A stretch of 64,000 nucleotides of DNA from Otatea glauca (GCA_036346275.1 CM070730.1:8184309-8248308); one strand, 5' to 3'. Shown: positions 12,662 to 25,819, counted from the first letter of the stretch. Numbers and translations: made by a program. The notes: generated by a model from the letters alone, not told the origin.

Positions 12662-14831
12662 TGAAAGTTCAAGCTCCATTAAGTTGGTTTTGGTGTTAAT
12701 GACAAATCTAATATTGAGACTAACTCTTTTGATAATCATAATTTTGATTAGTCTCAATTATTAATTAATGACAAATACTTTTATGAGACTAACTTTTTTG
12801 TTGAGCTTAGCTCTTATTAGTCTCTTTTGGATGAAAAGATGAAACTATCAAAGTCTCATGAAAAAAATATGGAAATCTAAAAGGTATGTATCCAATGCAA
12901 CTTTATTATTTCCAGATACATGCTTTGGATTCAAGATAAAGGGTGAACTCCACCATTGTTTTAACCTTAAGATGTATATTTTGTTTTCGACTCCATATAT
13001 ACATGAATGCACACATTTAGGGGGAGTTCATGCTTAATCTTGAAGTTTCAAAGTATTGATCTAATTCATCTTTCTATATCAAGGATCATTACTTTGAAAC
13101 AACCCCTTGAGTATATTTAACTTGTGTACTTGTAGGATACTCATGTTAATATAGGATAAACTCAAATGCTATCTAAGATTTTGATTATGTGCATATTGAT
13201 TCCAAGTTCATTTATTTATATACATGTATTTAATGGAATTTATTCTATTATTGACGGTATTAAGAGTATTGATCCCTTTCCACCACTCCAACATAATTTG
13301 GATCATTACTTAGTAACTATCAAAATGAGTATACAAAACTTGTGTAGTTAATATATACTCATGTCAATATAAATAAAATTTAAATTGAGTTCGGTTGTCT
13401 TTCAATCAATTAAAGAACATTTCATCTTGTGTTGATGGTGTTTCTTCGTTGGTTAAGGACAAGCAAAAAGTTCTTGAGTATAATGAAGCATTAGTTGCAT
13501 CAAAGTACTCAAGACACCTTTAAATCATTCAAATTGATTAGGGTTGTACTCAATCGATCGTGAGGGCATCCATTATGTGTTAATGGAGTGCAGTTGATGA
13601 TTGAGGCAACCATGCTTATTGGACTAACAATCTTCCATGAGTTGTGAAGTAGATTGAGTCCAAGAAAATAAAGAATCGGGAAGAAGAAGTCATCATATAT
13701 TGATGAGTTTCAAGAATGAATCCCGAAGTGTAGTGAAGCTAGAGAAGGTTCATCATGTGTTGATGAACAAGAAGAAAGGACCCATCTTGAAGAGAAGATG
13801 ATGAAAATCATAAAAGCTCCAAGTGGATGTGGTAGAGGCAAAGGTATAACTAGTTAGGGCTAAGGATGTCTTCCTAGTCTTTTACCGGTCTCGGTGTTTG
13901 GATGAGAGACCGGGTTGCTAGTTTGGTGCCGTACTATTAAGAGGGGTTGAGTCATTTAGCTTGAGCTTCGTCATGTGTTGATGAATTCAATCCGGTTGAC
14001 TCTAGTTCACTCTCTTGGTTGGTTCGTGTATGAGCTAAGTATTTGCATGTGTTGCAAATAAGGGAGCTCATGCTTGGTTCTTATTGAATGTTGATTTGGT
14101 TTTTGTATAGAGCTATGGATTTGCATGTGTTGCAAAAGGGAGATAGCTTATGCAAGTTGGTTTAAATGGTTGTTTGTATGGAGCTAGATATTGCATATAT
14201 TGCAAATAGAGAGCTCATACATCGGAGTCTTAGCTTGTGACTTGATCATGTGTTGATCATCACAAAGGCTAAGATAGGTTTATGCTTTACGTTTGCAAAA
14301 TGAGTTTTTGCAAAATATGATTTAATTGAATCTTATCTTGGAGCATGTGAATAGGGTTTGCAAATATGTTTGCAAATTGGTTTGATCATGTGTTGATCAT
14401 CACATGGCTCAAAGATATGATCTTGATTACTCTTGTTTGCAAATTTATATTTGCAAATGTGTTTTGCAAAATATTGGTGTTCATGCATTTGATATTGTAG
14501 CATGTGATTAGAATTTGCAAATGTGTTTTGCAAAATTGTTTTGATCATGAGTTGATCATCACATAGCTCAATATTTGATCTTATTGACTCTCTCTAGATT
14601 GTAGTCACGCTCTTAATCAAGTCTATGTAAAGGATTTCGAGAAATCAGATTTTTTGACTTGAATGACTACATTAGAGTCTTTATTTTTGTGATATGTAAA
14701 AATATATATGGTTGCTTAAATCTTGAAAATAGGTGGAGATTATAGTCCTCATGATAAGCTTCGCATAGAGTCTAAGATCACCTAAATCGAAGTTCGAAGT
14801 AAAAAGTTATAACCATTTTAGTCACTGTAGT

Positions 14832-15069
14832 AGCGGTATGACCGCCCTAAGGCCGGTCATACTGCCCCTAGTCCGGTATGATCAGACCCTAGGCGGTGTG
14901 AAAATTCCAGAGAAGGGTTTTCTTTGTTTTTTTGAAGGCCGGTTCTACCGGGGTGTGAGCGGTATGACCGCCTCATGTCCGGTATAACCGGATTTTCTGA
15001 GTAACGGCTAGTTTGTTCTAGCCGTTAGATCAAAGACTGGTCATACCGGCCCTAGGGCGGTATGACCGG
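14832..15069. repeat. CGGT-ACCG inverted-repeat array upstream of LTR A promoter
   Basis: Repeated short motifs of the type GCGGTATGACCGCC, CCGGTATAACCGG and GGTCATACCGG occur within about 240 bp. A 9-bp inverted repeat, AACGGCTAG (15003-15011) and CTAGCCGTT (15018-15026), lies inside the array. Confidence 0.8.
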
Positions 15070-15101
15070 GTTTCCTTCGACTTTTTGCCCAATTTTTCCC
15101 T

Positions 15102-15136
15102 CAACGGCTAGTTTTTCTGGTAGAGGCTATATAAGG
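15102..15136 (+). promoter_or_regulatory. LTR A promoter: CAACGGCTAG box and TATA box
   Basis: CAACGGCTAG at 15102-15111 is followed 16 bp later by TATATAAGG at 15128-15136. The box contains the AACGG core of plant MSA/3R-MYB sites. The same pair with similar spacing occurs in LTR B and in both LTRs of element C. Confidence 0.7.
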
Positions 15137-15977
15137 AGCCTTGGGGGCTGGCATTTGGTGGTTGTTGGTCTTGTTGAGCATTTGTGTGGTCTTGCACATG
15201 TGTTGCATTCCCAAATTTGGTTCTTGAGCTAAGAGTGAGCTCTAATTGCATGTGTTGCAATTAGGAGAGGATTGAGAGCCTCTTGTTCATGTGTTGCACT
15301 TGAGGGGAGCTTTGTGCATGTGTCGCACTCGGTGATCACCATTGTACATGTGTTGTACTTGGTGGAGCTCAAGCTAGAGGGCTTGACTTGTTACGCTTAG
15401 TGTTTGTCGACACCTAGACAGCATGTGGTGGTGTCGTGCGCGGTGATCTTCTCAAGGAGATTGTGAGAAGGCCTGGCAAAGTTGTGAAGGTCGGAGCTCA
15501 CCTACCTGGAGGGGGAAAGAGCTACCACTAGTGAAATCGAGGCGGGTGCTCAATTCGTGGAGCTGGTCCAAAGCGGTTTGGGCTTGCCTCAACATGGATT
15601 AGGGGAGACCAGCAAGTTTTCGAACACCACGGTAAAAAGTATTGTTTCTCCTTGTGTGTGCTTGCAATTCCTTATTTACATTGTTGCAATTTACATTCCT
15701 ATAATTAATTTGTGTTGCAATTTACATTCCTGTAATTAATTTGCTTGCTTGTCTTTAGGATTGTAATTTTTTGTTAGAGACATAATTAGCTAATGCACTT
15801 AGTGAGCTTAGTTGACTTAGGCTTTAATTGTTAAAACAGTAGTTTACCGCTTCAGCATCTTTTATTATTTAGGTTTTGACATAAGGGTACTTAGGCAAGA
15901 TTTTAATTAATTGTAGAATTTTTTTTAAAGCCGCCTGTTCACCCCCCTCTAGTCGGCATCCTCTATCTTACACCCTC

Positions 15978-17290
15978 GCCGAGCGCGGGGTCGAGCAGGC
16001 CAAAGAGAAGCCCTAGGATGACGAGTCCGAATACCACGGGGCTGATCATAAGCTAGCACACATCTTTGGGGACCTGCCACATACGAGTCTAAAAGGCAGT
16101 ACAAGGCAGTTGAGCGGGAGGTCAACCTGGCCACACCAGCTCTCCCTAGATTCCTCAGGTGGTCGGAAGTACCAGTCACCTTCGACCAGTCGGATCACCC
16201 GGCCATGATCTCACATTCGGGTCGATACCCTGTGGTGGTCGAGCCCACTATCGTCAATGTTAAGATCGCTCGAACCTTGATCGATGGAGGTAGTTCGTTA
16301 AAACTCATCTTCGCGAAGACGCTGGAGAACATGGGGATTCCCTGAACAGAGATCAAAGCCGGAGCAGAGCCAATCCATTGCATAACTCCACAATGATCTT
16401 CGATGCCCGTTGGCCGGATCAAGCTGCCAGCCATGTTCGGCACACCAGACAATTTCCGCACCGAAAAGATCCTCCTCGATGTGGCGAATTTTGAGACCGC
16501 CTACAACGTGATCTTAGGCCACCCTATGCTAGCCAAGTTCATCGATGTGGTGCACTACGTGTATCAGACTGTCAAGATGCCGACGCCAAAGGGATTCCTT
16601 GCAATCAAGGGGGACCAGCGCGCTGCGGTCCGGTGCGACAGAAAGAGCCTAGAGATGGCCGAGCAACTCTGTGGATCGGTAACCAGCGCTGACGACGAGG
16701 GAGCTAAGCGCCAAAGGTCCAAGAGCATCGACAAGGCCTCTACGTCCAACAGTGCTGCCAAAGACTCAGTCGACGATGGCAAGAAGGATAAGAAGACTGA
16801 TGGAGGCATCAAGACAGTGCCCCTGGACCCGTCGGAGCCTTTCAAGATGGTCAAGGTGGACATCGACCTTGACTCCAAATAGGAACTCGAGTTAGTCGCC
16901 TTTCTTCGGGCAAACCGTGACGTGTTTGTGTGGCAACCGTTCGACATGCCCGGGGTCCCTAAGGAGGTGATCGAGTATCGACTAGCTGTGAACCTAGCAC
17001 CAGACTTGTGGTGTAGAAGCAACGTAGCTTTGCGGAAGACAGGAAGAAGACCATACAAGAGGAGGTCGACAAACTCCTAAAGGTTGGCTTCATCTGAGAG
17101 GTTCGTCACCTGACATGGCTGGTGAACCTTATCCTTGTCAAAAAATCCAATGGCAAGTGGAGGATGTGCGTCAACTACACCGACTTCAACAGGGCTTGTC
17201 CTAAAAATCCTTTTCCTCTCCCTCGCATCGACCAAATAGTGGATTCTACTACGGGCTGTGAGCTACTAAGTTTTCTAGATGCCTACTCGG
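15978..17290 (+). pseudogene. Tat-like gypsy protease and N-terminal RT remnant
   Basis: This continues the gag interrupted by solo LTR A. A protease-like block near 16230-16350 carries the IDGGSS active-site variant usual in this lineage. An open stretch at 16403-16882 includes ILGHPMLAKF. The start of reverse transcriptase at about 17120-17290 has ILVKKSNGKWRMCVNYTDFN and PLPRIDQIVDSTTG. Several stops interrupt it. The RT is cut at SFLDAYS (about 17290), before any catalytic aspartate motif, where LTR B sequence begins. It is a dead remnant. Confidence 0.7.
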
Positions 17291-18424
17291 TAAATCCAAG
17301 GTATGCACTCGTATTCATTTCTATTGTCTTAATGCATACTTAGGATTCAGGTTAATTGGATCATTACTTTCCATCAAATTGAGTATATGAAACTTGTGTA
17401 GTTTTATATACTCATATCAATTTAAATGAAATTTAAATTAAGTTCAGTTGTATTTTAATCAAATCAAAGAACGCTTCATCATGTGTTGACAATGTTACCT
17501 GTTGATTAAAGACAAGCAAAAAGTTGTTGAGTATAATGAAGCATTAGTTGCATCAAAGTACTCAAAACACCTTTAAATCATTCAAATTGATTTGGGTTGT
17601 GCTCAATCGATCTTGAAGGCATCCATTATGTGTTAATGGAGTGCGGTGATGATTGAGACAACCGTGTTTGTTGGACTAACATCTTCCATAAGTTTTGAAG
17701 TATGTTGAGTCCAAGAAAATAAAGAATCGGGAATGAGAAGTCATCATGCGTTGATGAGCTTCAAGAGGTGATCCCGTAGTGAAGAGAAGAGCTAGAGGAT
17801 TCATCATGTGTTGATGAACAAGAAGAAGAAGTTTCGATCCTAGAGAGAAGATGATTGGAAATCATAAAAGCTCCAAGTGGATCGCTAGAGGCAAAGGTAT
17901 AACTAGCTAGGGCTAAGGATGTATTCCTAGTCTTTTACCGGTTTCGGTGTTTGGATGGAAGACTGGATTGCTAGTTAGGTGCCGTACTATTAAGAGAAGT
18001 TAAGTATTTTAGCTTGAGCTTCATCATGTATTGATGAACTCAATCCAGTTCACTCTAACCCACTCTTGATCGGTTTTTGCATGGAGCTAACCATTTGGCA
18101 TGTGTTGCGAATGGGTGAAGCTTGTGCATTGGATTTTGCATGAGTTAAGTATTTGCGTGTGTTGCAAATAAAAGTGCTCATGCTTGCATCTTATTTGAAT
18201 CTTAATTGAATTGGTTTTTGTATGAAGCTATGGATTTGCATGTGTTGCAAAAGGAAGATAGTTTATGCAATGTTGTTTATGTGGTTATTGTTTGGAGTTA
18301 AGTTTTGTATGTGTTGCAAAAGGAGAGAGCTCAAGCAATTTGGTTTAAAGTGGTTGCATGGAGTTAGAGATCTGCATGTGTCGCAAATAGAGAGCTCATG
18401 CACTTGAGTTTGTTTTGGTTATTT
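17291..18424 (+). repeat. LTR 'B' (relative of LTR A), left part
   Basis: From about 17365 this is homologous to LTR A from about 13300 onward, for example the shared stretches around AAGACAAGCAAAAAGTT and GTGCCGTACTATTAAGAG. The LTR start is missing. It is split at TATTT (18420-18424) by element D and resumes at 40657. It carries hairpins of the same TGTGT-spacer type at 17622, 17741, 17800, 18020, 18150, 18235 and 18303. Confidence 0.7.
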
Positions 18425-21400
18425 TGTAAGGCCCCCATTTTTGATAAATAAATACCAAAAATGGATACCATGTGCATACAGTACTAGTCCTATGATCAGT
18501 AGCTAGTACGCACAAACACAAATTGATATCACAGTCATACACAAACTTTATTACAATGAAGTAAGATTACATATTATTTTTACAATACCAAAAGTAAAAC
18601 TGCAGTGGAGACAACTTCTTGTAGTATGCCTTTTTAACCCATTGTTCCACAGGCAACTGACAAGGGAAAATCCTTAGATAAATTCATCGTTAAATTCCCC
18701 GTATCCTGCATCAACGTAAGAATCGTCGGGGAAATCTGTTTCTTCACCTAAAAACATCAACATTGGCAAGTTGAGTACTTACGTACTCGCAAGACTTATG
18801 CAAATCCTAAAATACATGTAGGCCGTTCCAATGAAATGCTATTAAGGTTAATTTGCATAAAGCTGGTTTGAAATGTAAATACAGAATAATAGGTTGTAAA
18901 ATGGAATTTAAATAAAAGCAATTTAATATTGTAAGTGATAGAATGTAAGCATCAATAAACCACGAATGTTTGGGTATGCTGATCATACTTAAAACCATTT
19001 CCTTCCGCACACAGCGGAAATGACCAACACGTGGTAGAAACCACTTTTTATGAAAATAAGCAAAACTGCTAACTATGTGATGACTTTACCAAGTGTCCAT
19101 GATCATGACGCGCTAATCGATTAGTTTTACACTCTGCAGAGGTATACGACTTTCCCACAAGACATGGTGACTCTTTGAGCAATCGATATTTGCACACTTG
19201 CCTTTGGTGTGCCGCAGAGAGTCATGTTATAAGCTGTTACATTATTTAAACCTAACTTTGCACCGAAGACGGTGACGATAAACCCATTCTGTGGTGTAAG
19301 AACTCAGAGCATAGAAATGATGGAACTACCCACAATATGGCATACACCGTTATATTGGTAGACGTTTAATCCATGATCACCTCGGTGTGGGCGTCCGTCG
19401 AGCAATTCATTAAGAAACAGCTCGTACTACTCCGGCCTTCCAAGTGCAAAGCTAGTTTTAAACAACTTAATAAGTTAGAGCTGTCCCATACCAGCACTTG
19501 TGGTTGTATGAATATTCTTGGCCTGAAAACAACTCATAGTTCGGTCCTTAATCCGACACGGGCAATAATCTCCACCCTACACTACGTGCAAAGACATGCA
19601 CAACCGGCTATTGCCAATAATTGCCCGCATCTAAACCATAGTTTTATTTTCATTTTCCAACCAAATACCAACCACAAAAATGGTCATACCCATTTAAATG
19701 TCATGTCCAAAGTCTTTAATCATATCACAGTTTTATCTTCATTTAGCTTTGGCTAAGCATTTCACTAAATGTGAGTAACCCAGATTGACATTAAATATTG
19801 TCTAAGCTATTCTAGGGTTTTCAAGGTTCACAATTTTCTACTTATCAAGGAAGTTCTATAAGTCTACTGGTACAATTACCATTACCCGAAATATAGCAGA
19901 CTTTAACAAAATAAAGTATGCAGTAAAACATTTAATGAAAACATTTATAAAACTAGGATCAATATGATCAAGTGGTTTGCTTGCCTTGTTGAGTGTCCTC
20001 GACTTCGAACTCCTGTTCGTCGAATACACCGGTTTCGTCGGATTCTACACGTCGTATGGCGACATATAATAAATACCAAATTTCGATAAGGCCAAAAAGA
20101 AATTAGATGGAAATATTCAAATAAAATGATTTCACAAATTCAGGAATGATTACATGAGTTATTTATTCCCATTTACAATTTAAAGATTTAGTTTATTTAA
20201 ACCATTATGGCATTATTTACTACCCATTTTATAACTTAACTTTTTCTTACAACACACCCTAAGTATTTTTACAGATTCTGGTTTCTGAGATTACATGGAT
20301 TCTAATAAAATTTATTTTACTAAATTTGGAGGTTATTTGCAAAATTTTCATGAATGGTATATTTCTAATCTTTCTTTTGAATTTGAATTCGAATTTCAAA
20401 TAAAATTCAATTCTGAAATATTTTTGCATATTCTGAATCTACTGAATTTTATATGAATTTAGAAATTTATTTCATCAAATTTGGTTAAATGATTCAAAAG
20501 TTATGGCTAAATGAATATCTAGGTTTTCAATAAACACTGAAAATCAGAAAACTGCCGAAAATGGAAAGTGCGCTTCTGGGAAAATCGCTTTCCTTTTCGG
20601 CGGAACGACTGAGGCGCCGACAAACGGGTCCACCCGTCGGTGGCTAGCGTATATTGCTGGCCGACGCTATGTGGCTGCCCATGACGCGTGAGGTGGTGGC
20701 GCGCGGTCCGCGATGTCGGCCGACACGCACGACGGCAAGACGCGATCGACCGGCCGGCCCAGATAAGCGCCGGCGCGAAGAAGGCGCAAGCGCGGCGGCG
20801 ACGGCCCGGCCCGCTTGGCGGTGACCCAGAGCAGAGCTGCGGCAAGGCGAGCTCGCCGGCGGCGAACCATCACCGCGGCGGCGGAATCGATTCCACTGGA
20901 GGCACCAGCGGACCAAGGCGCACCTTTGGGTGGTGGCACGGTGACCGGAGGTGGCCGGGAAGGCGGTCGGCACCGACGAGGGGCGGCGGAACTCACGACC
21001 GGCCGGCGACACGACGAACTAGCTACTCCTAAGCTTGAAGATCACCCCTACGACCATCAGTGCATCACAAGGATCCCATTTCTGGGTTTAGCTCAAAGAA
21101 TGAATGGCAGAGGAGGGTTCTCACCGTCTTGTGTGGCGGCGGAAGAAGAAGCGAGGTGCGGCGGCTCGCCGGGGAAGAAGGGCTCGGGAAAATGGTGTGG
21201 ACGAGTTCCTGGATGCTCAAGGAAGACTCGGGTCGAAGGAATTTGGTTGGAATGGGTTGAGGCGGTGTATTGGCGGTTTTCCCCCTTTTCGGGTTTTTGC
21301 CGTCGCCGGAGAAGATGACAATAGCAGCGGCGGAATGGGTGGCACGGGGTGGTAGCTAGGTCGGCTGCGACGAGACGAAGGGGTTTTATAGAGGCTCGAA

Positions 21401-22391
21401 GGCGGTGCGACGCGGGCGGCACGCGAAGAACCGAGACGGTCTGCGTCGGCGCGAAGGCACAGCGAGGGGGAGAAGAAGACGTGGGCGAGAGGCTGCCACG
21501 CGGGGGCCAGATGGCGGTGGCTGTCGGCTGAGTTGGCTCGCTGACAGCCTGGGCCCACATGTCAGTGAAACAGAAAAAGAACTCTCGCGAAGGCTCACGA
21601 CCGAACGGGATTTCAACGGAAATTTCGACCATCAAAAGAGCACGAAATTTTATAAAACTTTTACCAGCAGTCGGAAAGATAATTACCATACTCCAGTAAA
21701 AGTTTAGCTATTTTATGATGCATGCAGATTTTTATAAAATTCTGACATTGCAACAGTTGCTGCATTGCCCATTCAGTTTTTCTTTTAATTTGCGATTTAA
21801 ATGAAGTGATTATTTTACAAAACTTTTTATTACGGTTTGAAATGATATTATACACCTTATGTAAAAATTAAAGACTTTAATTATTATTATTTAAATTTTA
21901 AAAATTCTGACATTACTGTTTTCCAGATTATTTATTCACTATTTTTGAATTTTTAAAATTATAACATGAATTAATAAATTCTTGATATTTTTACTGAAGG
22001 TTGATTCTGTTTTGATGTCGGCAAGATAAAAATATTGGGTCAGTATGACTTATAGATATTTTTACCAAATTGTTTTACCATTTTACCCTGAGATATTTAC
22101 TCATGATTATCTTTGATTAATTGTTATTTTTATTAATCCAGCTTACCCACCGACTTAAGCAAGCTGAGGAGAGCCCTCAGATATTTTTGGAGGCTTTGGT
22201 AAAATTTTTTTGAATTAACATTTTTACTTTTTACCATTTTCTATTTACCATATTCTTTGTTTCACTTTCTTGCATTAAAGAAAAGCCAAAAGAATACACA
22301 GAAAATCCAGGAAATTCAGAAATCTCGAAAATAATACACAAAAGATTTTTATTTCATTTTTCTTTATTTTAAGATTTTTGAGGTCATTATG
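18425..22391 (-). repeat. 3' LTR of element D
   Basis: Collinear with 36721-40656. The outer end is TGTAAGGCCCCC (minus-strand terminus GGGGGCCTTACA). The inner end is eroded: where the partner has GAGGCTGTTACA this copy has GAGGTCATTATG, so the minus-strand TG start is lost. A TATAAAA motif lies on the minus strand at 21384-21390. The many ORFs around 20500-21700 lie in both strands of a GC-rich LTR segment and are not genes. Confidence 0.8.
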
Positions 22392-22434
22392 ATCTACCTC
22401 TTACAAAAATCTCGTCCTCGAGATTTGGAGATGA

Positions 22435-24411
22435 CTAGAAGAAATCGGGGAACTCTTGTCGAAGATGATCTTCTCTTTCCCATGTAGCTTCGTCTTCAGT
22501 ATGATTGCTCCATTGCACCTTCAACATCTTGATGGTCTTGTTTCTTGTTTGGCGTTCGGCTTCTTCCAAAATACTGTTGGATGCTCCCGATAAGATAAAT
22601 CTGGTCAAGATCTATCCCTTCCCAATCGCCGAGGTCGGAGGAACACGAAGGCATTTCTTAAGCTGAGATACATGGAAGACGTTATGAACGTCAGATAGTT
22701 GAGGTGGCAATTCTAATTGATATGCCATCTCACCCATCTTTCCAATGATCTGAAATGGTCCAATGAATCGAGGAGCCAATTTCCCACGGATTTGAAATCG
22801 ACGAACTCCACGAAGAGGCGAGACTTTGAGATAGACATGGTCACCAACTTCGAAACTGAGTTCACGACGACGATTGTCGGCGTAACTCTTCTGACGAGAC
22901 TGAGCATCTTTTAGTCGGCTTCTGATCATGTCCACTTGCTCTTGAGCTTCTTGAATAAGATCTGGGCCGAAGAATTTTCTTTCTCCAACTTCGCACTAAA
23001 AGAGGGTTCGACATTTCCTTCCATACTGGCGCTTCAAAAAGCGACACTTGCAGACTAGCTTGGAGGCTGTTATTATAAGAGAATTCGTGAAGGCCAAACT
23101 TTTCTCCCAATTAGAGCCGTATGACAAAGACACGGGCTCTTAACATGTCTTCCAAAATTTGATTGGTCCTTTCCGCTTGTCCATCGACCGAGGATGATAA
23201 GTCAGATCTTGAAATTCAACTTAGTACCCAGAAGACGGTGCAAACTTTCCTAGAAACGAGAAGTAAACTGGGAACCTCGGTCAGAAACAATTGTCTTCGG
23301 CACGCCATGAAAACGGACAATATTCTCCAGATACAACTCGGCAAGCTTATCTCCAAAATGAGTAGTCTTGACCGGAATAAAGTGAGCCACTTTAGTCAGA
23401 CGGTCAACGATTACCCAAATGGAATCATGCCCTTTCCTGGTTCTTAGCAAACCAGTAATAAAATCCATGCTGATATCTTCCCATTTCCACTCTGGTATCT
23501 TCAAAGGCTGCAAAAGTCCTGCGGGACGTTGATGCTCGGCTTTGACACGCTGGCATACATCACAAATTGCGACATATGCAGCGACATCCTTTTTCAAACC
23601 GGGCCACCAATATTCCTGTCGGAGATCTTGATACATCTTTGTACTTCGAGGGTGAATTGAGAGGGGAGACTCATGGGCTTCTTTGAGAATTAACTCTTTT
23701 AATTCCGGATCATCAGGAACATATATTCGATCTTCGAACATAAGCACTTCATCTGAACTTTCATAAAATTTAGATTCCTTTCCTTGCTTCAACTCTTCAC
23801 GGATTTTGATAATTGCTTCATCTTTGAGCTGAGCAGATTTAATCTGGGACTTAAGGGTTGGTTGCACCTCTAGGGCGGCCAAATAACCTTTTTCGACAAC
23901 TCCCAAATTAAGCTTTTGGAAATCTTTTACCAGATCGAATTGATCGGTCAAAGATGAAACAGAAAGACAATGAAGCTTTCGACTTAGAGCATCTGCTACG
24001 ACATTGGCTTTACCAGGATGGTATTGAATGCTAAGGTCGTAATCTTTTATCAACTCTAGCCATCTTCGTTGTCTTAAATTTAGATCAGGCTGGGTGAAGA
24101 AATATTTCAGACTCTTATGATCTGTGAATACACTGCATTTGTTTCCAATCAGGTAATGACGCCAAATTTTTAAAGCGTGCACTACCGCAGCTAATTCCAG
24201 ATCATGAGTCGGATAATTGAGCTCATGAGGTCGCAACTGACGGGAGGCGTAAGCTACGACTTTTCCTTCTTGCATAAGCACACACCCAAGCCCACTCTTG
24301 GAAGCATCACAATAAACATCAAAGCTTTTATGGACATCGGGTAACACTAGCACAGGAGCTGATGTTAGCCTTTTCATCATCTGACAAACTCACAGACTGT
24401 TACTATCTCTA
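22435..24411 (-). pseudogene. Element D pol 3' part: RNase H, integrase, chromodomain-like tail
   Basis: The longest open part (24380 down to 23250) starts in the RNase H region (VYCDASKSGLG, TDHKSLKYF, YHPGKANVVADALSRK). It continues into integrase, with an H2C2-type zinc region near CDVCQRVKAEH and core-domain aspartates in DISMDFITGL and VSDRGSQF. Frameshifts follow, and the rest lies in other frames near 22612-23110 (EVGDHVYLKVSPLRG, HNVFHVSQLKKC). The tail reads KVQWSNHTEDEATWERED and ends with a stop at 22435-22437, a chromodomain-like end seen in Tekay-type elements. RT, protease and most of gag are absent. Element C abuts the N-terminal side. Confidence 0.85.
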
Positions 24412-25819
24412 TGAAAGTGCATCTAGGCACTTATGTTATTTTGGTGATTAATGACAAACACTCATAATGACAATCTATGCAATTAAGTAAATGCTTAACT
24501 TAGTGCTTAGCAAATGACAAACCTCTAATATGATTATATTGCTATGAGACTAACATGTTATTGCCTAGTTGAGTATCAGTCTCAAGTGGGATGGTTAAGC
24601 AAAGATAAGGTATGCAATTTTGGTATCTATTCTATATTTGTTATTGCATTCCTTTTGTGCAAATGCATAGTGAACTCCAAGTAGCATATTGATTATATAT
24701 ATGCACATTGGTTCATGTCATATTTATTTGTGCATATATATTCATTTGAGTTCATTATGTGCTTTGTTTTTAGTATGCATGTATTAACTAGAGTTAAACT
24801 TCGTATTGCTATAGATTGACTTGGTGCATGCATGTCTTAGTTGTGTATCTTCTCATGCACTTCTCTTGGTGAAGTTTAATCTAGAGTTGGATCACATATT
24901 TACTCTTATTCCAAATATTATTTGCACATGTACAATTTGTGTACATTCTATCATGTGCTTTATTTAAGTAAAGACTGTGATCCTTGCCATGATTTAATTG
25001 ATTCATCATATTGGCAATTATCTCTCTAGTGCATATAGATCAATTACATATTCATCATGATGTACTTAGTAGAGAACATTTCTTATGTCAAGTGTTTCCA
25101 GTTATGTTGTGCTTCTTTTTATGAAACACTTGTTGTAATCAATTGCTCACAAATATCAATTTGTTCATATCTATTGAGCTTTTGGGACTAATGTCTTTCA
25201 TGAGTAGTTTGGAAAGAATTAGGTCCGTCGTGTATGATGACCAAGGTATCTTGGAGGATGATCATTGTCGAGGTCAACAAGACGGCGGTGTCACCAAGAG
25301 TTGAGGACTAAGTCAAGAGCGACTTGGCGTGGAGATCGCCGAGAGGATGATCAAGTCAAGGTTGATAGGACGAGAGTCTCATGAGGTGAATCGAGTCGAG
25401 TTGGACAAGGCGAAGATGTCATCAATTATATAGTGAAAGTCTTCATGCATCGACATCAAGAAAGAAGACGGCAAGTGACTATTTCTAGACTTATATTATC
25501 TTTGATTTAATTTGAGTCTAAGGATTGCCGTACTATTAAGAGGGATGCGATGTCGAATGACTTTTAGATGTGTCAAGTGCTCAAGTGATCCATCCTTGTG
25601 AATCTTAGAAAGAGAGTGGTGTTGGTGGTGCCGATAAGTGAGGGTTGTAGGTCTCCCTTGGATTCTTTGTGATATCTGTGTTTATCCTTTGAGTTTTGGG
25701 TAGTGAGACCTTTTTAGTTGTGTAGCTCTCGTTCTTATCTTTTGATAGAGTCCAAAATCACTGAAATCGGAGTCCGGAGTGAAAAGTTATGCTCGTTTTC
25801 GTCGGGCTGCTCTGTGCTG

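Larger units (their letters stand above)
13423..15358. repeat. Family of inverted repeats with constant TGTGT-type spacer (LTR A)
   Basis: At least 15 short inverted repeats share a five-base spacer, mostly TGTGT, while the arms differ. Examples: 13570-13586 (CCATTA/TAATGG), 13748-13768 (GTTCATCA/TGATGAAC), 14040-14060 (TATTTGCA/TGCAAATA), 14243-14259 (TGATCA/TGATCA), 14450-14470 (TTTGCAAA/TTTGCAAA), 15242-15264 (CTAATTGCA/TGCAATTAG), 15344-15358 (GTACA/TGTAC). Spacer variants are TATAT (13690, 14191) and TGAGT (14542). Most lie in U3; the last few lie downstream of the TATA box. Confidence 0.85.
12662..15972 (+). mobile_element. Solo LTR 'A' of a copia-like family
   Basis: A 3311-bp unit that begins TGAAAGTTCAAG and ends ATCTTACA, flanked by the 5-bp duplication CCCTC (12657-12661 and 15973-15977). 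Its start and its pre-terminal CACCCCCCTCTAG-like stretch resemble the LTRs of element C, which supports a copia assignment. Removing it and one duplication rejoins the interrupted gag. It carries a TATA box at 15128, an array of short CGGT/ACCG inverted repeats upstream of that, and a series of hairpins with a constant spacer. No internal region is attached. Confidence 0.8.

Noticed and set aside
13423..15358. microRNA precursors or a CRISPR-like array as an explanation for the spaced hairpins
   Set aside because: Arms are only 5-11 bp, too short for a miRNA hairpin. Spacing is irregular, arms rather than spacers vary, and the context is a plant LTR.
20500..21710. Many ORFs of 60-198 codons on both strands, repeated at 38800-39990
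   Set aside because: They lie in the GC-rich part of the two element D LTRs, occur in several overlapping frames and differ between the two copies by frameshifts.
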